Source: Nitriliruptorales bacterium (lineage in GTDB: Bacteria > Actinomycetota > Nitriliruptoria > Euzebyales > Egibacteraceae). Taken from it: a DNA stretch of 56,351 bases. The DNA lies in assembly GCA_007119035.1 (NCBI GenBank), contig SKQL01000057.1, positions 1 through 56,351 of the forward strand, read 5' to 3'. Shown here piece by piece: positions 28,659 to 39,343 of the stretch; position 1 is the stretch's first letter; every line of letters starts with the position of its first letter. Below the pieces are notes generated by a model that saw nothing but the letters and a program-made list of their open reading frames with translations, searched no databases and was not told the DNA's origin. Made by a program: the position numbers and the translations under genes.

Positions 28659-29367
28659 GTCCCTCGTGTACTGCTACGCCGTCACGGACGCGGCGCACGA
28701 CCTGGGGGATCTCCGTGGGCTCGACGACGCGCCCGTGCTCGTCCGTTTCCTGGGTGGCGTCCATGCCGCCCTCAGCCGCCACCGCGACCTCGTCCTGGGC
28801 GCGAGCACGGACCAACTCCTCCGGTGCGCGGCCGTCACCGACTCAGCTATGGAGCACGGCAGCGCGGTTCCGTTGCGGTTCGGGACACTCATGGAGGAGG
28901 ATCAGCTCGCCGCGCTCCTTGCGCAACGTGCCGAGGAGCTGAGAGCGGACCTCCACTTCGTGAGGGGCCGTGTCGAAGTCGGGTTGCGTGTGACGAGCGC
29001 CTCGACCGAGGACCCCGCCACCGTCGGATCCCCTGGCCGGATGCCCCGCGGCGATCCGGCCCCGCAACCCGGCGACGGACGTGAGCACATGCGGCGCCTC
29101 CAGCGTCGGGAGCGGGAGTCGACGAGTGCCTCCGAGCTCGCGGCCGACCGGTGCCATGAGCGACTTGCGCAGCACGCGCCCACCCATCGTCTATGGCGGC
29201 GTCCCCGGGAGGGAGTGCTCCTCACCGCCGCGTATCTCGTGGAGCGCGCACAGGTCGACGAGCTTGCCGCGGTCGTCGACGAGCTGGAACGTCATGAGAC
29301 GACCGTCCGGCTGGCGCTCACAGGACCGTGGGCGCCCTACAGCTTCGTGGGTGGGATCGACCGATGA
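28651..29367 (+). CDS. Third GvpL/GvpF family gas vesicle protein
   Basis: LVYCYAVTDAAHD..., AVPLRFGTLMEEDQLAALL, LALTGPWAPYSFVG. Confidence 0.87.
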   Translation: MAESLVYCYAVTDAAHDLGDLRGLDDAPVLVRFLGGVHAALSRHRDLVLGASTDQLLRCAAVTDSAMEHGSAVPLRFGTLMEEDQLAALLAQRAEELRADLHFVRGRVEVGLRVTSASTEDPATVGSPGRMPRGDPAPQPGDGREHMRRLQRRERESTSASELAADRCHERLAQHAPTHRLWRRPREGVLLTAAYLVERAQVDELAAVVDELERHETTVRLALTGPWAPYSFVGGIDR

Positions 29368-29735
29368 ACGAGACAGAGGCTCGTGAGCGGATCGACCGCC
29401 TGCTGGCGGGCCACGACGGGGATCTGCTGGGTCTCGTCACCCAGATGGAGCACACCGCCGGAGGAACACCTGGCCGGATCAACGCCGATCCCGAGAACGT
29501 CGAGCGAGGCCTCGCGCAGCTCGTCCTCACGCTCGTGGAGCTGCTCCGCCAGGTAATGGAGCGCCAAGCCGTCCGCCGCATGGAACGTGGAACGCTGAGC
29601 GACGACGAGGTCGAACGGTTGGGCATCGCCTTCCTCCGCCTCGACCAGCGCATGGAGGAGCTGCTCGCCACATTCGAGCTGGAGCGTGCCGACCTGCAGA
29701 TCCACCTGGGACCGCTGGGCAACCTGCTCGATTAG
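29364..29735 (+). CDS. gvpK: Gas vesicle protein GvpK
   Basis: [64 protein letters not shown]. Confidence 0.95.
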   Translation: MNETEARERIDRLLAGHDGDLLGLVTQMEHTAGGTPGRINADPENVERGLAQLVLTLVELLRQVMERQAVRRMERGTLSDDEVERLGIAFLRLDQRMEELLATFELERADLQIHLGPLGNLLD

Positions 29736-29766
29736 CGTTACGCCCGCTTTGTGCCCATCCCATGCC

Positions 29767-29815
29767 GAGGTTTGTAGAAAGTTGCCGCCTCACGCGGCAA
29801 CTTTCTACAAACCTC
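29767..29815. repeat. Perfect 22-bp inverted repeat, 5-nt loop (intergenic hairpin, copy 1)
   Basis: gaggtttgtagaaagttgccgc-ctcac-gcggcaactttctacaaacctc, downstream of gvpK. Confidence 0.97.
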
Positions 29816-29958
29816 TGGTGGGCGGCCCGGTGGGCGGCTGGCTGCGGTGGGCGGCTGAGGGAGCGGGGATTCCGCCGCCCGCCGACCGGCTCCCGAACCG
29901 CTACCATTGCACGTGCCCGTCTTTCGCGGTCGCACCCGCCTATACCTCGAGCTCTCCC

Positions 29959-31779
29959 ATGCCTGCACGCTCTGACCTGCGCAATGTTGCCATCGTCGCC
30001 CATGTCGATCACGGCAAGACCACCCTCGTCGACGCCATGCTCTGGCAGTCGGGGGTCTTCCGGGAGAACCAGGACGTCAACGAGCGCGTGATGGACTCGA
30101 CGGACCTCGAGCGGGAGAAGGGCATCACCATCCTCGCGAAGAACACCGCGGTTCGGTACGGGGACCTCAAGATCAACATCATCGACACACCCGGGCATGC
30201 GGATTTCGGTGGAGAGGTCGAGCGTGGCCTCGCCATGGTCGACGCGGTCGTGTTGCTCGTCGACGCCTCCGAGGGCCCGCTGCCCCAGACCCGCTTCGTG
30301 CTGCGCAAGGCCCTCGAGCGCGGCCTGCCCGTCGTGCTCGTCGTCAACAAGATCGACCGTCCCGACGCCCGGGTGGCCGAGGTGGTCGACGAGGTCTACC
30401 AGCTCTTCATCGACCTCGACGCCCGCGACGATCAGATCGACTTCCCCGTCGTCTACTGCGTGGCGCGCGACGGGCAGGCGAGCCTCGACCCCGAGACGCC
30501 GGGTGTCGACCTCAAGCCGCTCTTCGAGACCCTGATCGAGCACGTCCCCGCCCCCACCTACACCGAGGATGCGCCCCTGCAAGCGCTCGTCACCAACCTC
30601 GACGCCTCGCCCTACGTCGGCCGCCTCGCGCTGTGCCGGGTGCACGAGGGGTCGTTGCGCAAAGGCCAGCAGGTGGCGTGGTGCCGCACTGACGGCAGCG
30701 TCGAGAAGGTGAAGATCACCGAGCTGTACGTCACCGAGGCGCTGGACCGCGTCGATGCGGTGGAGGCGCACCAGGGCGACATCATCGCAATCGCGGGCCT
30801 GGCCGACGTGACGATCGGGGAGACGCTGGCCGACCCGGAGCATCCCGTCGCCCTGCCCGCGCTGACCGTCGACGAGCCCAGCCTTGCGATGACCATCGGG
30901 CTCAACACCGCGCCGGGCGCGGGAACCGAGGGCGACAAGGTCACCGCCCGCCTGCTCAAGGCGCGCCTGGATTCCGAGCTCGTGGGCAACGTCTCGATCC
31001 GCGTCCTGCCGACGGAGCGACCCGATACCTGGGAGGTACAGGGACGAGGCGAGCTCGCACTGGCTGTACTCGTGGAGACGATGCGCCGCGAGGGCTACGA
31101 GCTGACCGTGGGCAAGCCCCAGGTCGTGACGCGTGAGATCGACGGGAGCGTGCACGAGCCCGTGGAGCGCGTCTCGATCGATGTGCCCGAGGAGTATCTG
31201 GGGGTCGTGACGCAATTGCTCGCGCTGCGAAAAGGGCGTATGGAGCAGATGATCAACCACGGCACCGGGTGGGTGCGCCTCGAGTACCTCGTGCCCGCAC
31301 GGGGACTCATCGGATTCCGCACGGAGTTCCTCACCGAGACACGAGGCACGGGCTTGCTGCACCACGTCTTCGAGCGCTACGACCCCTGGCACGGCGAGCT
31401 CCGCACCCGGCCGACGGGAAGCCTCGTGGCGGACCGCAAGGGCCCGACCACCGCGTTCGCGCTCGCGAACCTACAGCAACGTGGGACGCTGTTCGTCGCG
31501 CCGGGAACGGAGGTGTACGAGGGCATGATCGTGGGAGAGAACGCCCGGCAGGAAGACATGGACGTCAATCCCACCAAGCAGAAGAAGCTGACCAACATGC
31601 GCGCGGCCGCAGGCGACGAGTTGGTGCCCCTCGTGCCCCACACCGCGTTGTCACTCGAGCAGGCGCTCGAGTTCTGCCGCGCAGACGAGTGCGTGGAGGT
31701 CACTCCCCGGTCGGTCCGCTTGCGCAAGGTGATCCTGGAGCAGACCGCCCGAAAGCGTGCGGGCTCGGCCGCGTCCTGA
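29959..31779 (+). CDS. typA: Translational GTPase TypA/BipA
   Basis: [68 protein letters not shown]. Confidence 0.97.
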   Translation: MPARSDLRNVAIVAHVDHGKTTLVDAMLWQSGVFRENQDVNERVMDSTDLEREKGITILAKNTAVRYGDLKINIIDTPGHADFGGEVERGLAMVDAVVLLVDASEGPLPQTRFVLRKALERGLPVVLVVNKIDRPDARVAEVVDEVYQLFIDLDARDDQIDFPVVYCVARDGQASLDPETPGVDLKPLFETLIEHVPAPTYTEDAPLQALVTNLDASPYVGRLALCRVHEGSLRKGQQVAWCRTDGSVEKVKITELYVTEALDRVDAVEAHQGDIIAIAGLADVTIGETLADPEHPVALPALTVDEPSLAMTIGLNTAPGAGTEGDKVTARLLKARLDSELVGNVSIRVLPTERPDTWEVQGRGELALAVLVETMRREGYELTVGKPQVVTREIDGSVHEPVERVSIDVPEEYLGVVTQLLALRKGRMEQMINHGTGWVRLEYLVPARGLIGFRTEFLTETRGTGLLHHVFERYDPWHGELRTRPTGSLVADRKGPTTAFALANLQQRGTLFVAPGTEVYEGMIVGENARQEDMDVNPTKQKKLTNMRAAAGDELVPLVPHTALSLEQALEFCRADECVEVTPRSVRLRKVILEQTARKRAGSAAS

Positions 31780-31854
31780 GCCGCGAGGCCGCCGCCATCT
31801 CAGGGGGGTGGTGGGGCACACTGCTCTCGTGAGGCTGGTGGGAAGGCACGGCAC

Positions 31855-33648
31855 ATGAGCAAAGAGGCGCTGAGGGTGGCCAACTGCAGCGGCTTCTTCG
31901 GGGACCGGTTGTCCGCGGCACGGGAGATGGTCCACGGGGGACCGATCGATGTGCTGACCGGCGACTGGCTCGCCGAGCTCACCATGGGCGTGCTCCTGAA
32001 GCAACGTCGCCGCGACCCCGAGACGGGCTACGCACGGACGTTCATCGCCCAACTCGACGACGTGCTCGAGGACTGCCTCGACCGGGACATCAAGATCGTC
32101 TCGAACGCGGGAGGGCTGAACCCGCAGGCCTGTGCCCGGGCGGTCGAGGAGATCGCGGAGCAGCTGGGCCGGGAGGTACGGGTCGCCTGCGTCAGCGGCG
32201 ACGACGTGACCGAGCTCTTCCGCCGCGAGCGGGCCGACGGGTGGAGGGCCGACCACCTCGACACAGGCGCCGCGCTCGACGCGGCCTTCGAAGGGCGCGA
32301 GCTCGACGTCGAGGTGGCGAACGCCTACCTGGGTGGCTGGGGGATCGCGGAGGCGCTGTCGGCGGGTGCCGATGTCGTGGTCACCGGAAGGGTCAGCGAT
32401 GCCTCGGTCATCGTCGGGCCGGCGGCGTGGCACTTCGGATGGGCCGCCGACGACTGGGACGCCCTCGCGGGGGCGGTCGCCGCGGGCCACGTGATCGAGT
32501 GCGGGGCCCAGGCGACAGGGGGCAACTTCTCCTTCTTCACCGAGTTGGGCGATGTGCGGCGCTGCGGGTTCCCGATCGCTGAGATCTCCGCTGATGGCTC
32601 CGCGACCATCACGAAGCATCCGGGCACGGGAGGGGCGGTGACCACCGAGACCGTGACCGCCCAGCTCCTCTACGAGATCGGGGGGCCACGCTACGCGAAC
32701 CCCGACGTGGTCGTGAGGCTCGACACGCTGACCCTCGCGCAGGAGGGTCGCGACCGCGTCAGGATGAGCGGCACCCGGGGGGAACCCGCCCCGAGCACCG
32801 TCAAAGTGGGGGCCCTGTGCCCCGCGGGCTGGCGCAACGCCATGACGTTCGTCCTCACCGGCCTCGACATCGAAGAGAAGGCAGCGGTCGCCCAGGACGC
32901 GTTGTGGGAGGGCGTGCCAGGTGGTCGCAGCGCCTTCGAAGCAGTCGGGATCCGCCTGATACGAGCCGATTCCCATGACCCCGGGTGGACGACCGACGCG
33001 GTCTCGCTGCTCACGGTCTCGGTCACCACCCCGGACCGGGGACTCGCCGCCCGGTTCTCACGCGCGGCCACGGAGACAACGCTCGCGAGCTACCCCGGCT
33101 TGTTCCTCGCCGACCCGCCCGGCCCCGGCAGGGACTACGCCGTCTTCTGGCCCACCCTCTTGCCGGCCGAACGCGTCGAGCAGCGGGTATCCCTGGGCCA
33201 CGACACGTGGACGGCCGGCAGGCCACCGCTCGAGGAGCCGAGGGATACGGCCACGGGGGAGCCTCCGAACGCAATCCCCGCGGACGCACGCGACGACGAG
33301 ACGAGGCTCGTGCCCCTCGGCACGGTGCTCGGCGCCCGTTCGGGGGACAAGGCGGGCAACGCAACGCTGGGCGTATGGGCACGCGACGACGCCACCTTCG
33401 AGTGGCTCGCGGGCTGGTGGGGCGAATCCGAGCTCAGGGCACTGCTGCCCGAGGCGGCGGATTGCGACATGAACGTGTGGTGGCTGCCGAACCTGCGCGC
33501 CGCGGGATGCACGATCCTCGGGTTCCTCGGTCACGGCGTCGCGGCGAACCTCGACCTCGACTCGCAGGCGAAGGGTCTCGGCGAGTACCTGCGGGCCAAG
33601 CACGTGGAGGTGCCCTCCGTGCTGCTGCGGGGAGCGAGCCGTGGGTGA
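31855..33648 (+). CDS. AtuA family (acyclic terpene utilisation; DUF1446-type) protein
   Basis: VANCSGFFGDRLSAAREMVHGGPIDVLTGDWLAELTMGVLLKQRRRDP; C-terminal ARSGDKAGNATLGVWARDD. Confidence 0.9.
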   Translation: MSKEALRVANCSGFFGDRLSAAREMVHGGPIDVLTGDWLAELTMGVLLKQRRRDPETGYARTFIAQLDDVLEDCLDRDIKIVSNAGGLNPQACARAVEEIAEQLGREVRVACVSGDDVTELFRRERADGWRADHLDTGAALDAAFEGRELDVEVANAYLGGWGIAEALSAGADVVVTGRVSDASVIVGPAAWHFGWAADDWDALAGAVAAGHVIECGAQATGGNFSFFTELGDVRRCGFPIAEISADGSATITKHPGTGGAVTTETVTAQLLYEIGGPRYANPDVVVRLDTLTLAQEGRDRVRMSGTRGEPAPSTVKVGALCPAGWRNAMTFVLTGLDIEEKAAVAQDALWEGVPGGRSAFEAVGIRLIRADSHDPGWTTDAVSLLTVSVTTPDRGLAARFSRAATETTLASYPGLFLADPPGPGRDYAVFWPTLLPAERVEQRVSLGHDTWTAGRPPLEEPRDTATGEPPNAIPADARDDETRLVPLGTVLGARSGDKAGNATLGVWARDDATFEWLAGWWGESELRALLPEAADCDMNVWWLPNLRAAGCTILGFLGHGVAANLDLDSQAKGLGEYLRAKHVEVPSVLLRGASRG

Positions 33649-34432
33649 GGGCCGACCGCAAACGCTGGTCCACCTCGACGTCGAAGGCGGCGTCGCGACC
33701 ATCACGCTGGACTCGCCGCACAACCGCAACGCGCTGTCCGCCCGACTGCGCGCGGAGCTATCAGAAAGTCTCGGGAACGCGCTCGCGGACGAGCACGTCC
33801 GGGTCATCGTGCTGACGCACCGGGGGCCGGTCTTCTGCGCGGGGATGGACCTCAAGGAGTCCCGAGGCTCCACGCCTCCTGAGGAGGGGAGCCCCGGCCT
33901 GCCCGCGATCCTCGAGGCGCTGTGGACCTCGCCGAAACCCGTCCTCGCCCGCCTGGCCGGGCCCGCTCGCGCGGGGGGGCTGGGGTTGGTGGCCGCCTGC
34001 GACATCGCGGTGGCCTCGGACACGATCGATCTCGCCTTCCCGGAGGTGCGGCTCGGCGTCGTCCCCGCCCTGATCTCCGTCACCGTGCTGCCTCGCATGC
34101 TGCCCCGCGCCGCCCACGAGCTGTTCCTGACGGGCGAGGCCTTCGACGCGCACCGCGCGGTGGAGGTGGGCCTGCTAAACGCCGCGGTACCTCACGCCGA
34201 GCTCGACGACGAGGTCCGCCGCTACACGGCCCTGCTGTTGCGTGGCGCCCCGGAGGCACTCGCGGCTACCAAGGAAGTGCTGCGCACCCCACCGACCGGA
34301 TCCGTCGGGGAGCAGCTAGCCGCGATGGGCGAGGTGTCCACGCGTCATTTCTCCTCGCCCGAGGGTCAGGAGGGCCTCCGCGCGTTCGCCGAGAGACGTC
34401 GACCCGAGTGGGTTCCCCCCGACAACGCGTAA
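33641..34432 (+). CDS. Enoyl-CoA hydratase/isomerase family protein
   Basis: VRVIVLTHRGPVFCAGMDLKE, AGGLGLVAACDIAVASD, LPEVRLG-like FPEVRLGVVPALIS. Confidence 0.92.
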   Translation: MGEGRPQTLVHLDVEGGVATITLDSPHNRNALSARLRAELSESLGNALADEHVRVIVLTHRGPVFCAGMDLKESRGSTPPEEGSPGLPAILEALWTSPKPVLARLAGPARAGGLGLVAACDIAVASDTIDLAFPEVRLGVVPALISVTVLPRMLPRAAHELFLTGEAFDAHRAVEVGLLNAAVPHAELDDEVRRYTALLLRGAPEALAATKEVLRTPPTGSVGEQLAAMGEVSTRHFSSPEGQEGLRAFAERRRPEWVPPDNA

Positions 34433-34448
34433 GGACGACCCGCACCGA

Positions 34449-36458
34449 TCACGGGGAGGTCGCGGGCGGGTCGGCACCCTCCGTCGGCACGGCGTCGACG
34501 CGGGCGAGCGGCTGATCGAAGGCCACCTGGTCACCGACGCCGACAGCGATCTCCGTGACCACGCCCGACAACGGGGCCACGATCGCGTGCTCCATCTTCA
34601 TCGCCTCGACGACGAGCAGGGCGCTGCCTTCCTCCACCCGGTCGCCTCGAGCCGCGCGCACCGACACGACCGCGCCCGGCATCGGACTGCGGACCTCGCC
34701 GTCCACCGTGGCGACCGCCCGCTGCCGGCGGGCGAGGGGGACCGCCCTCACCGCGTGACCCACGCCGTCCGACCACACCCACGTGACGTCGCCGTCGTCT
34801 GCGGTCCAGACACGACGGGTGCGCCCGTCGAGCGTCAGCTCGAGCCCATCGTCCAGCTCGACGACGCTTGCCTGGACGGGGTCTGCGTCCCCGATCCGCA
34901 CGTGGGCCGCGCCAGGCGTGCCCGTCACCTCGAGGGCAAGGGGCGCGCCGTCCGGTCCGGGGACCGTCCAGGAGATGCCAGCGTGACCACCGAGACGCCA
35001 GCCGCTCGGGACCTCCCAGGGATCGATGACCGCCCCGCGCGGCCACAACCCGAGCACGCGGTGGAGCAGGTAGGCGGCGTACACGTGGGCGGGGACGTCG
35101 GCGGATGTCATGGCGGGCAGATCACGCTCCACCAGCCCCGTATCCAGACGCCCCGCACGGACGTCGGGGTGGCCGACGAGCGCGCGAAGGAACCCGACGT
35201 TGGTGCGCAGGCCCAGCACGACGTTGTCGGCCAGCGCGCGATCGAGCCGACCGAGGGCGGACGCCCGGTCATCGCCCCAGGCGATGACCTTGCTGAGGAG
35301 GGGATCGTAGACGGTGCCCACCACCTCGCCCTCGACCAGGGAGCTGTCGACCCGCACGAAGGGCAGGGCAGGTTCGCGCACGAGCAATGCCCGCCCCCCC
35401 GTGGGCAGGAAGTCGCGGCCGGGGTCCTCGGCGTAGACGCGCGCCTCCACCGCGTGTCCCTCGAGGGAGACGTCGGCCTGCTCGAGCGCGAGCGCCTCCC
35501 CCGCGGCGACCCGTAGCTGCTGCTCGACGAGGTCGATGCCCGTGACGAGCTCGGTGACGGGATGCTCGACCTGCAACCGCGTGTTCATCTCCATGAAGAA
35601 GAACTCGTCGGGTGCTCGGGCGGAGACGATGAACTCGACCGTGCCCGCCCCCTCGTAGGCGACCGAGCGGGCGGCCTCCACCGCGGCCTCCCCGATACGG
35701 GCGCGGGTCAAGTCGTCGAGCAGCGGCGAGGGAGCCTCCTCGACGATCTTCTGGTGCCGGCGCTGCAGGCTGCACTCGCGCTCGCCGAGGTGGACGACAC
35801 GACCGTGCGCATCCGCGAGGACCTGCACCTCGATGTGGCGCGGTTGGGAGACGAGTCGCTCCACGAACAGCGTGTCGTCGCCGAACGACGAGTGCGCCTC
35901 GCGGCGTGCGCTCGCGAGCGACTCGGGCAGGACGGATCGATCGTGGACCAGCCGCATGCCTTTGCCGCCACCCCCGGCGGCGGGCTTGACGAGGACGGGG
36001 TAGCCGATCTCGTCCGCCGCGGCGACGAGGTCGTCGTCGCTCATCGCAGGGTCCGAGCGGCCGGGGACCACGGGCACCCCGGACGCCGCGACCGCGCGTC
36101 TGGCCCGGATCTTGTCGCCCATCGTCTCGATCGCCTGAGCGGGTGGCCCCACGAAGACGAGGCCCGCGCGTGTGCAGGCGCGCGCGAAATCGGCGCTCTC
36201 GGCGAGGAACCCGTAGCCGGGATGCACGGCCTCGGCGCCTGTCTCCGCGGCCGCACGGAGGATCGCCCCGATATCGAGGTAGCTCTCGGCAGAGGGGGCG
36301 GGGCCGACACGGATCGCGACGTCGGCCTCGCGCACGTGGCGGGCGCCAGCGTCCGCGTCGCTGTGCACCGCGACCGCGCGCACCCCGAGGTGGCGCAACG
36401 TGCGGATGACACGAACCGCGATCTCCCCGCGGTTGGCGATCAGGACGCTCTCGAACAT
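34449..36458 (-). CDS. Acyl-CoA carboxylase biotin-carboxylase/BCCP subunit
   Basis: [61 protein letters not shown] biotinyl site. Confidence 0.95.
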   Translation of the reverse strand: MFESVLIANRGEIAVRVIRTLRHLGVRAVAVHSDADAGARHVREADVAIRVGPAPSAESYLDIGAILRAAAETGAEAVHPGYGFLAESADFARACTRAGLVFVGPPAQAIETMGDKIRARRAVAASGVPVVPGRSDPAMSDDDLVAAADEIGYPVLVKPAAGGGGKGMRLVHDRSVLPESLASARREAHSSFGDDTLFVERLVSQPRHIEVQVLADAHGRVVHLGERECSLQRRHQKIVEEAPSPLLDDLTRARIGEAAVEAARSVAYEGAGTVEFIVSARAPDEFFFMEMNTRLQVEHPVTELVTGIDLVEQQLRVAAGEALALEQADVSLEGHAVEARVYAEDPGRDFLPTGGRALLVREPALPFVRVDSSLVEGEVVGTVYDPLLSKVIAWGDDRASALGRLDRALADNVVLGLRTNVGFLRALVGHPDVRAGRLDTGLVERDLPAMTSADVPAHVYAAYLLHRVLGLWPRGAVIDPWEVPSGWRLGGHAGISWTVPGPDGAPLALEVTGTPGAAHVRIGDADPVQASVVELDDGLELTLDGRTRRVWTADDGDVTWVWSDGVGHAVRAVPLARRQRAVATVDGEVRSPMPGAVVSVRAARGDRVEEGSALLVVEAMKMEHAIVAPLSGVVTEIAVGVGDQVAFDQPLARVDAVPTEGADPPATSP

Positions 36459-36465
36459 GGCTCCC

Positions 36466-38088
36466 CTACATCCTGAAGACACCGCGGGACACCGGGTCGA
36501 GCGGCGCGTTGCCGCAGACGGAGAGGGCGAGGCCCAGCACCATGCGCGTGTCGAGCGGGTCTATCACCCCGTCGTCCCACAGCCGTGCGGTCGAGTAATA
36601 GGGGTTGCCCTGGCGTTCGTACTGCTCGCGCACGGGACCCCTGATCGCCTCCTCGTCCTCCGCGGTCCACTGCTCGCCGCGTCCCTCCACCTGCTCGCGA
36701 CGCACGGTCGCGAGGACCGCGGCCGCCTGCTCCCCGCCCATCACCGAGATGCGCGCGCTCGGCCACGTCCACAAGAACCGCGGCGCGAACGCCCGCCCGC
36801 ACATCGAATAGTTGCCCGCCCCGAAGGAGCCGCCGATCACCACGGTGAGCTTGGGCACACGGGCGCACGCCACCGCGGTGACCATCTTCGCGCCATGCTT
36901 CGCGATGCCACCGGCCTCGTACTCACGCCCGACCATGAAGCCGTTGATGTTCTGGAGGAACAGCAACGGGACCTTCCGCTGGTCGCAGAGCTCGATGAAG
37001 TGGGTGCCCTTGAGCGCGGACTCGCTGAACAGCACCCCGTTGTTCGCCACCACCCCCACCGGGTGACCGTGAATTCGGGCGAACCCGGTGACCAGCGTGG
37101 TGCCGTACTCGGCCTTGAACTCCTGCAGGCGGCTTCCGTCCACGATTCGCGCGATGACCTCCCGCACGTCGTAGGCGGTCCTCGGGTCGCTCGGCAGCAC
37201 CCCGTAGAGCTCCGTCGGATCGACCACGGGCTCCTCGGTCGGGGCGACCTCCCACGGTGGCGAGGATCGCGGGCCGAGGCCGTCGACGATCGCCCGGACG
37301 ATCCTCAACGCGTGGCTGTCGTCGTCGGCGAGGTGGTCGGTGACCCCCGACGTCCTCGCGTGCAAGGTCCCACCGCCGAGTTCCTCCGCACTCACGACCT
37401 CGCCGGTGGCTGCCTTCACCAGAGGCGGGCCTCCGAGGAATATCGTGCCCTGGTTGGCGACGATGACCGCCTCGTCGCTCATCGCCGGCACATAGGCGCC
37501 GCCCGCGGTGCAGGAGCCCAGGACCGCGGCGATCTGAGGTATGCCCTGCGCGCTCATCGTGGCCTGGTTGTAGAAGATCCGGCCGAAGTGGTCCCGATCT
37601 GCGAACACCTCGTCCTGATGCGGCAGGAAGACGCCGCCGGAGTCCACGAGGTATACGCAGGGCAGCTTGTTGTGCAGCGCCACCTCCTGCGCGCGGAGGT
37701 GCTTCTTCACCGTCATCGGGTAGTACGTGCCCCCCTTGACCGTGGCGTCGTTCGCGACGATGACGCACTCGCGTCCCGATATGCGCCCCACCCCCGTGAT
37801 GATGCCCGCGCCCGGCGGCTCGTCGTCGTACATGCCGAACGCGGCCAAGGGTGAGAGCTCGAGCAGGGGGCTACCCGGATCGAGCAGCGCGTCGACCCGC
37901 TGGCGCGGAAGCAACTTGCCCCGATCGAGGTGCCGCGCCCGGGCACGCTCCGGTCCGCCGAGCGCTGCCCGACTCATGTGCCCTCGCAATGTGTCCGCGA
38001 GCTCCCGCTGCGCGCGGGCGGCGTCGACGAACGACGCGGACCGGGGGTCGGCCTTCGTGCGCAGGACCTGCTCGTCGCTCACCTCCAC
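36466..38088 (-). CDS. Acyl-CoA carboxylase carboxyltransferase (methylcrotonyl/geranyl-CoA carboxylase beta-like)
   Basis: [67 protein letters not shown]. Confidence 0.94.
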   Translation of the reverse strand: MEVSDEQVLRTKADPRSASFVDAARAQRELADTLRGHMSRAALGGPERARARHLDRGKLLPRQRVDALLDPGSPLLELSPLAAFGMYDDEPPGAGIITGVGRISGRECVIVANDATVKGGTYYPMTVKKHLRAQEVALHNKLPCVYLVDSGGVFLPHQDEVFADRDHFGRIFYNQATMSAQGIPQIAAVLGSCTAGGAYVPAMSDEAVIVANQGTIFLGGPPLVKAATGEVVSAEELGGGTLHARTSGVTDHLADDDSHALRIVRAIVDGLGPRSSPPWEVAPTEEPVVDPTELYGVLPSDPRTAYDVREVIARIVDGSRLQEFKAEYGTTLVTGFARIHGHPVGVVANNGVLFSESALKGTHFIELCDQRKVPLLFLQNINGFMVGREYEAGGIAKHGAKMVTAVACARVPKLTVVIGGSFGAGNYSMCGRAFAPRFLWTWPSARISVMGGEQAAAVLATVRREQVEGRGEQWTAEDEEAIRGPVREQYERQGNPYYSTARLWDDGVIDPLDTRMVLGLALSVCGNAPLDPVSRGVFRM

Positions 38089-38110
38089 CTCCGCGATCGG
38101 GACGGGGGTC

Positions 38111-38839
38111 TCAACCGAACTCGAACAACTCGACTGCGACCGCGGCCTCGCATCCGGCCCTCGCGCCCGCGTCGGCCACCACCCAGCGGAGGAACTCCGG
38201 GTCGGCCATCGGGTGGTCGCCGAGGCCCTCCAGGTACGCCCGGTGCTCGGAGAGGGAGGCCACCCCGACGTCGACGGTGCCTGTCACCTCGATCGCGTGA
38301 CGGGCCAACGGTGACCCCGCGACCATCGCCCACCTGACCCGGTGGGCCTCACCGCCCACTCCCGGGAAGATCCAGCGGTTGCCCGCGTCCGCGATCGCGT
38401 CCAGGAGGGCCGCACCCGTCACACGGTGGTCAGCGGAGTTCAGCGCTCCCGGACCCCAGGTCTCCCGATGGTTGAGGGTGATGACCGTGTCGGGACGGTG
38501 GCGCCTGATCGCGCCGACGAAGTCACGGCGCAGGTCGAGGCCGTACTCGAGCACGCCGTCCGCGTGGTCGAGGAACTCGACGACGTCCACGCCCACGACC
38601 GCGGCGCTGCGTTGCTGCTCGACCACCCGCAACGGTCCTGCCTCCTCGGGTGACAGGGCGTCGATCCCCGCTTCCCCTCGGGTGGCCAGAAGGTAGACGA
38701 CGTCGTGGCCCTCACCAGTCCAGCGCGCGACCGCGGCCGCCGCCCCGTACTCGAGATCGTCGGGATGGGCCACGACCGCGAGAACCCGGCCGACGTCTCC
38801 GTCGAAGCGCTCGAGCTCAGATTCAGGTGCTCCCGCCAT
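38111..38839 (-). CDS. PIG-L family deacetylase
   Basis: [60 protein letters not shown]. Confidence 0.92.
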   Translation of the reverse strand: MAGAPESELERFDGDVGRVLAVVAHPDDLEYGAAAAVARWTGEGHDVVYLLATRGEAGIDALSPEEAGPLRVVEQQRSAAVVGVDVVEFLDHADGVLEYGLDLRRDFVGAIRRHRPDTVITLNHRETWGPGALNSADHRVTGAALLDAIADAGNRWIFPGVGGEAHRVRWAMVAGSPLARHAIEVTGTVDVGVASLSEHRAYLEGLGDHPMADPEFLRWVVADAGARAGCEAAVAVELFEFG

Positions 38840-38912
38840 GTTGCGCCTCCAAGACTCAACCGACCGATGCGCCACCGGCGTGGCCAGCTTAGCCCTCAGG
38901 TAGGGGCCGGGG

Positions 38913-39323
38913 TCAGAGCAGCTGCCGACCCGATATCTCGTCAGGGACTATGCGCAGGTAGCGCAAGCCGTCACTGGTCGCCCACTGCTGCAGGCGCAGC
39001 CGCCGCAGCTCCGCTGCCTCCGCACCGCCGGTGACCGCGGCGCACGTGCCCTTCACGAGGACGCTCCACCCTTCCTGCCAGGTCGGGTCGAGCTCGTCGA
39101 CCTCGAACGCCACGGGCCCTTGGGAGGCTCCCGCATCCAGCGCCCCTCCCGCCTTGGTCCTCAGGACGATCGTGCCCTTGTGCATGGCGTAGTTGACGGG
39201 CAGCACGGACAGCCCCCCGTCGAGCACGAAGGCGACCCGACCGATCTGGGGCACGTGCTCGGTCAGTCGACGCACACATTCGTCCACCTCGAGCACCTGC
39301 AGTCGTGCGGGGTCGTTGCCCAT
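38913..39323 (-). CDS. Pyridoxamine 5'-phosphate oxidase family protein (PPOX-1)
   Basis: IGRVAFVLDGGLSVLPVNYAMHKGTIVLRTKAGGALDAG...VAFEVDELDPTWQEGWSVLVKGTC; paralog of 42881..43273. Confidence 0.9.
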   Translation of the reverse strand: MGNDPARLQVLEVDECVRRLTEHVPQIGRVAFVLDGGLSVLPVNYAMHKGTIVLRTKAGGALDAGASQGPVAFEVDELDPTWQEGWSVLVKGTCAAVTGGAEAAELRRLRLQQWATSDGLRYLRIVPDEISGRQLL

Positions 39324-39343
39324 GCCAGTCCTCACCGTCCCCG

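Noticed and set aside
29527-31392. 621-aa minus-strand ORF opposite typA
   Set aside because: High-GC antisense ORF; the plus strand encodes an unmistakable TypA/BipA.
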